DNA of 64,000 nt from contig OZ020485.1 of the NCBI GenBank assembly GCA_963971405.1, positions 11,284,001-11,348,000 on the forward strand, in the 5' to 3' direction. Of this stretch, positions 44,301 through 53,300 are shown in pieces (positions within the stretch are counted from its first letter, which is position 1; each line of letters opens with the position of its first letter). A model generated the notes under the pieces. That model did no database searches, was not told where the DNA came from, and saw nothing but the letters and a program-made list of their open reading frames with translations. The position numbers were made by a program, and so were the translations under genes. The DNA comes from Psococerastis gibbosa. Its lineage: Eukaryota > Arthropoda > Insecta > Psocodea > Psocidae.

Positions 44301-47300
44301 GGTGGTGCAAGTGACATTTTTTGCGATTTTAAGTTAAGTGCACTATGCGGTTACCCATGCTGTCCTTTATCTTAGAATTCAATTCGGCATAGTGTAGACG
44401 CCGCTTAAGGTGCCGAGGTGGCTGCGGGTATATAATGTTCACCACGTTCACAACGTCTACAGTACCTGTTCAAAATGTGTTTATTAAAGGAATGGGGACC
44501 ATGGCTGGGAAATCCCCGTCTTTCTATTATAGTAACGACAATGACGAGGAGGATGGCGCAGATGGAAATGAGTACCAAAACAAATCCAATGAAATACAGC
44601 AATGTCAACCCTGAAAATCAAGCAAGCCAAGTGAAAGGGGCGCCGGGACGCCAAGTGGCTCAACCCCCCCCCCCCCCCTAGCAGAGAGAGGGAACACCAA
44701 ATGTCTAAATGGCTAGCTAAATTCAATGAAATTCATACCACAAACTTTATATAGGTACTCTAACAGTGTATCCTATAATATTTTTTAGAGGGGGGGGGGG
44801 CATGACCAGACCGTCACTACCTATTCACTGCCGCGGCCCGAGCCGACGTCGAGTTCAACTTAAATTTTGAGCTAAATGACTAGAATACATATTATAGAAT
44901 ACATAACACTGTCATTAAATTAACCTTGGTTGAAGAGGTAACCTCCTCGTTATAACCGAAAATTAGAGGATATGGAAAAACTGGGCATGGCGGGATTGAA
45001 ACCCACGATCTACGCCTAACCGCTGGACCACAAGCCCCGGCAAGAACAGGTGATAAATATCCTCTACTTATATCTGCTCGTATTGACATGAAATCAGGCG
45101 CGGATCTAGAATGAGACCAAGGAGGGGGCTAAGATTAAATTTCCATTTTTTTTTTTAAATAGGGCAAAAATATTGGGGTTTTTAACATTTTCAGAGCAAT
45201 AAGGGTTCTATATTATAGGTAATTAATACAATCGAGAACGAGGGGGGCTCAGGGGTCTCCCCCGGGAGAAAATGTGTGAAAAATAGGACTGAAATAGTGG
45301 GGTTTTACGCATTTTGAGGACCCTAATGGGAGGGCGCTATAGCCCCCATAGCCCCCCCCCCCCGTAGATCCGCGCCTGCATGAAATGACAACTGTTTTTG
45401 TCGGGGTTTGTTGTCCTGCGGTTAAGACGACATACCGGTTAGGCGTAGATCGTGGGTTCGAATCCCGCAAAGCCGAGTTTTTCTATATCCTCTAATTTTT
45501 GGAATACATACCCCAGATTCTTATTGATTCGGCAGATACGGTTGGTGGAGACCATGATGAAGAACTGGAAGACGATGTAGAGCTACTCCTGCGGCTGTGC
45601 CTGTTTCTTGCATGTGCATTCATTATTAACGTTCAGCATGTGCAATTTCCCTCTAAAGTATGACAATTGATGTAGGAGAGATGGAACATTCGCGCCCGCC
45701 AAATATGTCTGGGGCAACCTGCCACGTTTCTACAATGGCTGTGCATAGAAGATCCCAGCAATCTAGCAATACATTTTTGGCGGGAAGCGAATCTGTTATC
45801 TATCCCATAGGCGGCAATTCCACCGGCGATTTTACTTCATTTGTGATTTGAGATTTTTTGTCTGTTTTGTTTTAAGGAGACTATTATACGTAGATACTTA
45901 ACTTATCTATTATAAATTATGTTATAATATGGTAGAGACTTATTAATGATGTCTGCTACCATAATATAACTTAATTTATAATAGATAAGTTAAGTATCTA
46001 CATAATAGTCTCCCTAAAACAAAACAAACAAAAAAATCTCAAATCACAAGTGAAGTAAAATCGCCGGTGGAATTGCCGCCTTTCAGTATTGAACTCTAAT
46101 TTAGTCTATCTAGTTTATAGAAATACTGTATAGTATTGTAGTTTTGTGGTTAGTAAGATCACCCTATCAAATATACCTACGCTTAAGTTTGTTTGTTTCT
46201 AACGCCTGCTTTCAGCATAAATGCTGCTTTAAGCAACCCTGTCAGCCTGGAGGGGGGGAGTAATTCTGTTTGTTAACTTAAGGCACCTTTTGGGCAGACT
46301 CTTTCACCTCGGGGAATGGGAAGTTGACTGACAGGGTGGACCTCCTGATAATAGTGGATTCCGAACCACTTAGGGAACATGGTTAAGTCACACGATTATA
46401 TCGGGAGTGACCAGGACTCGACACGCACGTAGACTGACTGGTATAGTCTCAGCGCGTTATCATGTCCCACCATGTCCCCCTGCCAACGCTGCGTGCACAC
46501 TACCAAGTTTGCCGCAGTTTGAAACATGCTCAGCTCTAATGGATTCAACTTGGTAAGGCCGTTGGCCGTTGACGTTGGCCGTAGGCTTAAGTAACTTACG
46601 GTCTATATGAACAGATAAGGCGAAAACTTCTGATTTAAGCATAGTAATTTTATCAATATTAGAATGCAGTTTCGCTCTGTATTCACATAAATGCCGTGTT
46701 TTCGTATTTGTATTCAATTTTAGGCTCCTAATTAATATCCAATGTGTACAGTGTTTAGAACTCTAAGAAAGTTACAACAGAACGATTGCTAAGGGGTGAG
46801 GCAACTGAAGTATGCATTAATTTTGGTAAAGAACGATATTTAGGCCTACCTACTATACATACTGTAAGAATAATGAACCCAAATGAAAAGCTAAACCATA
46901 CATAGAAAAAAGAAAATTATCTTTATTTTCCTTTCGGCCCACATTTACGTTCAGTCCATACCCGCTTGAAACATATACAAACTATATATGTACATATAAA
47001 GATAGAATTAAAATGTAAGACTTACCTATTATTATTATTTTAAGTTAATATTCAGGGTAAACAATAAAATAATATATTTATGTTGCTAATGATATTAATA
47101 ATAATAAATAATAGAAGAAGTGCGGAAATAAACAGTAGTCGAGCTACAGGTATGAGACACTGATTGGCCAAGCCAACGATGAATTATTATTCGTTTCTAC
47201 TGTAGGTACATAATAATCCAAATTTATTCGGAAGACGCCTAAATTTTCAGTTGCATCCAATCAACATAATTATAAAGTATAGGCCAAAACGGAATTCACT

Positions 47301-50300
47301 ATATTACACGTATAGCCCGAGCAATGAGGAAACAGTATAGAGTCCAGGCTGATGGGCATACTTCCAAACGTTTCTTCAACACCTGTTGTCGACATCTTCG
47401 GTGGCACTATATATATATACAGATAGAATCCGAATGAGAGTCCCTCCAGTGACTTCGTGCTGGAAGCGCAATATCATAAAATTAAATGTGAAAAAATAGC
47501 AATCTATTTAGCAATCAATTTGCACAAATATTTAATATAGGTAGCCTAATTGCAAAAGCTAGGAAAAATTAAATTACTCGTGACTTCGTGGTATTTCATT
47601 TTAATGAACAAACAAAATCAAAAACTTAGTGTTTTAGCAAAACTTGTTATAGGCTAACTACTACGTATGTTTGTAACTAGAATTAGTAAAACTCAAATAA
47701 TCGTTAAAAAATTAACCTTGTCTAAGAAACGATTTTAATGATTATTTGGGTTTTTCTAATTCTAGTTATAGTAGTTATTTATGACAAGTTTTTCTAAAAC
47801 ACTAAGTTTTTTTTAAAATCAATTATACAATAAAAGCTTTTAGATTTTAGTTTACTAGGCCTGGACTTCTTTTACGTACAGTAGGCTTCTAACATTGTAT
47901 ATGGGAGTCTCAATACCACTTAATATTTGGAACACTTATAAAAATCGAATAGACTGGATGTTCTGCTCATTCAAGTTTTCGAATAAGTAAAGTGTTCCAA
48001 GTGGTCCTATAGTGGTCGGGTAGCAGACTATACGCTTTCATATCGTCCACGGCCCATCAACCCGGATTCTACGGTTTCATCATCTGGCCGTGAAAGCATT
48101 TGTAATTATATATAACTTGAACAATGAAAATTTCAAATTGTGGTAATAGAGCGCAGGGACTTGTAATCTACGAGTGAGTTGAAATTACATTGCCTTTAAG
48201 TGTCTGGAGACGCATTCAATTAAAACAATGACTTACGACTAGAGGCGCCTTGATTACTCAGTTGAAAGCCCTTGTCTGCTACAGGTCTTACTTATCTCGG
48301 GGCAGGATGAGGGAGGGGCGGGGGGGAGGGCGCTATCACGGCACCTCAGGTCTACAACTTGTCAGCTCATAATATTCAACCCCTGCCGCCGCCGTCCGCG
48401 GTACATTTTCATCCTCAATTTCAACCTGTGAGGCAAGAACGTATCCGCGGGCTTTTCGCGGGAGAGGGCTATCATATTTATATTTAATACAATAATATTA
48501 GACGTGAATGTATCCTATCTGCTAACACAAATAAAGTATGGTAAATTATTTACTTCCACTTGTTATCTTCAAAGTCCCACTTGCTTGAGATCCCATCAAT
48601 CCGGCCAACCCGCAAGTCTCTTGAACAGAACTTTTCTGCTCTCTACACTACAGGACTCGGAAAAAGGCTTGACTACGAAAACCTTAAGGGTCAAGTAAAA
48701 GCGGAGAGATAGGGATGCAAATGCGAGGGCAAGTCCAATGCTGCTCTTCCAGTAGAGCAGCTAGGGTGTTTGGTGCCCTTGGCAAGGTCTAAATTATTCC
48801 TTGTTCATCGTTTGATGCAAAAATTTGCTCTTGCAAATTTTTTAAGAATTGCAAGAAAGATAATTCACAAAGTTAAACATGAACTGTTTATTTTTTATTT
48901 CTAGTTTTTTTTGACGCTCTTTGGCTTTGGCGTCCCTGATCTGGTTCCAATACCACTGGCCATAGCACCTGTGCTATTTCTCAGCTCATAATATTCAGCC
49001 CCTGCGCGAATAGGATTTTCCTTCTCAACTGTCAAATAGTCTCGGGAGAGGGAGGCAGGCGCATTATCATAGCACCAGCCAAGTTTCCCGTTCAGGAAGC
49101 GCGCGGGGGGGGGGGGGGGGAGCTAGCCAAGTTACCAAGTTTCCTGGACGGGGGGCAATCGACAATGACAATCGGAGAAAGGGAACCAAAGTTATAAATA
49201 AATAAATAACGACTTTTTGTTCTATTACTAAGTCAACCTAGCGGAGTCAGGGCTATAAAGCCCTCTCTTACACTCAACTAGGAAGGCTCGGGACCGCCTG
49301 CTTTACATGTCCTCCGAAGCATGGCCAGAAAATGTAGGAAGTGTAAGACTCGAACCAACAACCTTTCGGGTGTAAGTCAGAGTCAGTACCACTACTCCAC
49401 ATGTCCTGACAATATGGTCACTTTATACTTTCAGTGGGACGTCCTTCTAGTTTGCATGGTGGTGGTTGGCAATAGTGGTACGTATCAGTCGATAGGCAAT
49501 TTTACGTTCGTCAATTTTTATATGCGGAAGCCTGAAACATCGTTTTAAAGTGAAGGGAAGCACGGTAATTTACTAAAAGGAACGACCTTGAATTAGTACT
49601 ATAAAGACGCTCCGGTCCGATTTTCTTCGACATGAAGAGTGAAGACTTTTAGTTCATAGAATGCCATGAGAAACTTTTGTGCAAAAAAGTTAGAATCAAT
49701 TCGGAGGTAGACCCCTATTTTACTATTTTGACTATTTCACTTTCTTGTCCGTTACTGTTGATTACTTGATCACATAATTTAACATAAATATTTATTTATA
49801 ACTGGACTAAAGTCTCCAGTTGGGTTTTTGCGACAGTTTTTGCCTCAATTGGTTTGAGATGTCAGCACAAGCGTCATCTGTAATCTCTGTTACTGTTGGG
49901 AAATGATTTACAGTATTCGTGCATTGTATCTGTACGATCAACCAAATGGGAAACGCTATGGCATACGATACACTGTTGTATTGTATAATACGGTACATTC
50001 GAAAAGAAAAAGATTTAAAGTAGAGGGAGAAGCAGTTGAAATTGCTTAGAATTTAGATGGTACAAAGCAAAACGAAAGAAGAGACAGCAGGTATACGGAG
50101 CTTACGAAATCCACTCTATAACACTACCCAACCTTTGAAGTTTTTTTCCATTCTTTGTGTTCCTCAGAAAAGTAGCACCCTAGAGATGCTTTTTGCTTCT
50201 TTCGACAGCTAAATTCAGCTTAAGTGTTCCAAATTTTTCTATGCAAATGGTGGCCGTTTTTTAACGAAATTAATTAATTTCTCCGTCCCCGGCTTCAAAC

Positions 50301-53300
50301 ATCTAAGAAGATATTTTTTGAAAATTTTATAAAAACACAATGTTTCCCCAGAAGAAGACTAGGGCAGATTTACCGTACTGTTTTTGCTATAAAATCTTGA
50401 AACACAAACTTTAACTTGTTGTATGAGCGTATAGTTAGGCTACAATGAGACATTTCAGGGGAGAGATTGAGAGAATTCATAATTGCTGCAAAAGCTTGTA
50501 TTTTTCATGAAGTCTTTCAAAAAGTTACTCCAATATCAAAATTTTTGTGAATGCTTGCATTGTCTACAGAAATTAATCAAATTCACATAAAAGGCCGTTT
50601 GTTTATAATCTTTTTAACACTGCAATTAATGCAGTAAATAAATCAGGCAACGAAAACGAAGCTTATATATACCAAATTCTTGCTGACCTTATTATTATTA
50701 TTATTAATTTCTTGATTGAAAGTGTTATTCCACTTTCAGCATAATACAGATTGGTAAATAATCCATCTTTGAAAGCTCTTTAGTGTCCGTCCAGGTCCAC
50801 GTAAACCTTCCTCTGTTAGCCCCTAGCATTAGTGCCTTCAATATAGTTTGTTTGCTTCCCAACGCCTGCTTTCAGCATTTCTGCCCCCAAGCAACCTTGT
50901 CAGACTGGCGGGGGAAGTGAGTCTGTTTCTATAATGAAAGACCAGACTCCTTCACCTCAGGATGAAGAAGAGTTGACTGACAGGGTTGAACTCCTGATTA
51001 TATAGTGGATTCCGAACCACTTGGAGAACATAGTAAAGTGACACGATTAATTCGGAGGTGACCTGGACTCGACACGCACCTAGACTGACTATAGGTCTAG
51101 TCTCAGCGCGTTGTTAAGGCCAAACCGGAGGGGGTCACGTGACTGGCCTGGAAATGACTTTGCAGGGGGTTCCTTATACACGTTTTAAACCGCAGGGGCA
51201 TAGTAATAATCGATAGAAGGGACAAGTATACCCGTAGACATGCTTACGCCATGCAATTGTACAAAAATTACTATTGCTATAGGTCTCAAATTCGTGCATG
51301 AAGCATTTAAAAACATACCTCTTAGAACATTTTTACGTGCCCCACAGGGATGAGAACCTCCAACTTTTGTCATTACATGCTTACAATTGACAATGTGAAC
51401 ACTTGATTTGACAATAAAGCGCCAGCAATATGTAAAACTGCAATTACTTGAAATAGTAAAACGTGAAATACAGAACAGGTATACGCGACGCGGGGCTTAG
51501 TTTATAAAATGGGTATTTAACCATCCCGTGGCTACAGATCGTTATCAATATGGCTGCTACGTGTAGCCTGCATAAGATTAGTACGCAATTCGGCGGGGAA
51601 ATAGCCTGCACAAGCTAACTACTAAACTACAGAGTTTTTGACCGGGTATCCCCTATGCTATGCTGTAGTGTGTAAGACTTCGATATGTTTTTCGTTTGTA
51701 CTTATCTGCTCAATGTTCAAGGTCAAAAGTCTCTGGTTTGACCTTAAATGCTCCTCTGCCAACGCTGTGCACAGTACCAAGTTTTCTGCAGTTTTGAATA
51801 GACTCTGTTCTGGTGTATTTAACTTGGTATGGTCGTTGGAAATTGCCTTCGATTGTTTGTGTTGAGCAGTGCCGGGTTTGGCCTTGCGGGGCCGTGGGGG
51901 CCCCTGGGCCAGAATTGTGTGGGGGTACTTGTACCCCTACATGAATATTCCACCATCATTTATAAAATAGAGACAGAGGATGCAAAATAGAATAAAGTAC
52001 AATAGAGTAAAGCGATTAATCATTAATTCCACGGCACGTTACAATTTCCCGCCAAATATTTCAACAATTTTATTTATTTCCTTTACTTTGTTGTTTTGTT
52101 TTTTTTAAGCTGTTGCGATTTTGTATTTTGCGGCTCGTTGTGGGGACGCTTGTTTTGTGGGGTCTCTGGGGCCATGGCCCTCCTGGTCTCTTACCCAAGC
52201 CCGGCACTGGTATTGAAAGTTGTCCTGTCCCCTGACCTAGCCTAGAGTTAGGTGAGCTAGTTGGGATATGTTAATATTTATAAATTTGTTAGTAGTGACA
52301 TCTAGTCGACAACGAGGGTATAAGCAAAGGGAATTTGATGCCTTTGAGATAAAACAGGGCTTCAGGGTCATTAGCGTTGATGAGGGTGATGGTGATAGTA
52401 ATTACAAGCCGGATTATACGATAGCTGCAAACTCTCCTTGACATTTTCCACTTCAAATTTATGTCTGCAAAGCAACTTCGTAATTCGTATAACTTAATAG
52501 TTATGTAGTTCAAGTTGTTTGTCGAATAGTTTTTACGATATTTTACCTATAATTTATGCGTAGGTTACCGCGTCAGGCCGGCTCCCCAGAGTTTCCACAG
52601 CTCAGTCAATCAACGATTCCGCGCAGTTGCATTAAACGTAAGCGGGAGGTTCTCACCATAAGACATATATAATACAGTCAAAAGAACCGGTACCAGTGGA
52701 TCCGTACATGCTTTCTTATTTATCCATTAGTTCCCTGGTAAATAATTGTCCCAGGGTTAAATTTCGGTTTAGGTTTAAATTTCGAATTTCCCTATCCCAA
52801 AGCACTGCTTGGGATGATTGCATAGTCAAGTAGACCAATAGAAAATGATGCAACATAGCAATAGTATAGTATAGGTATGCTACGCTGTGAATTGGGGCAT
52901 GAATAAAATTATTCATAATTTCTTCAAAATATATATATATTTTTTTTTCAAACCCAAATCTTTGTTTGGGAAAGCAACCTGTTCAGTTTTATTTCCCGAT
53001 TTACCACTTAAGACATACCTACCTGCAGTCTGATCGAGGCGTTTATAATACCGGGGTTAAATAAATACCCTAGGATTATAACTGTAAACAAACAAATTTT
53101 GAATAGCACTTTCCATTATAAAATTATCTTGTTTACCAGTGGATTAAATAATTACCGGTATTATAAACGCCCCGATCAGGCTGCAGAAGTAAGGAAGCAT
53201 CGATGAAAGGGTTCCACTGAAAACTGACTACAGTAGCTACCTTTTATTTATTTTTGAATAAATTAATAAACACGAGCATTAGGATTTGTTAAGTGGGGTA

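Noticed and set aside
44475..44681. 68-codon plus-strand frame ending in a proline run
   Set aside because: The run comes from a C homopolymer, and the frame is the complement of the minus-strand candidate exon.
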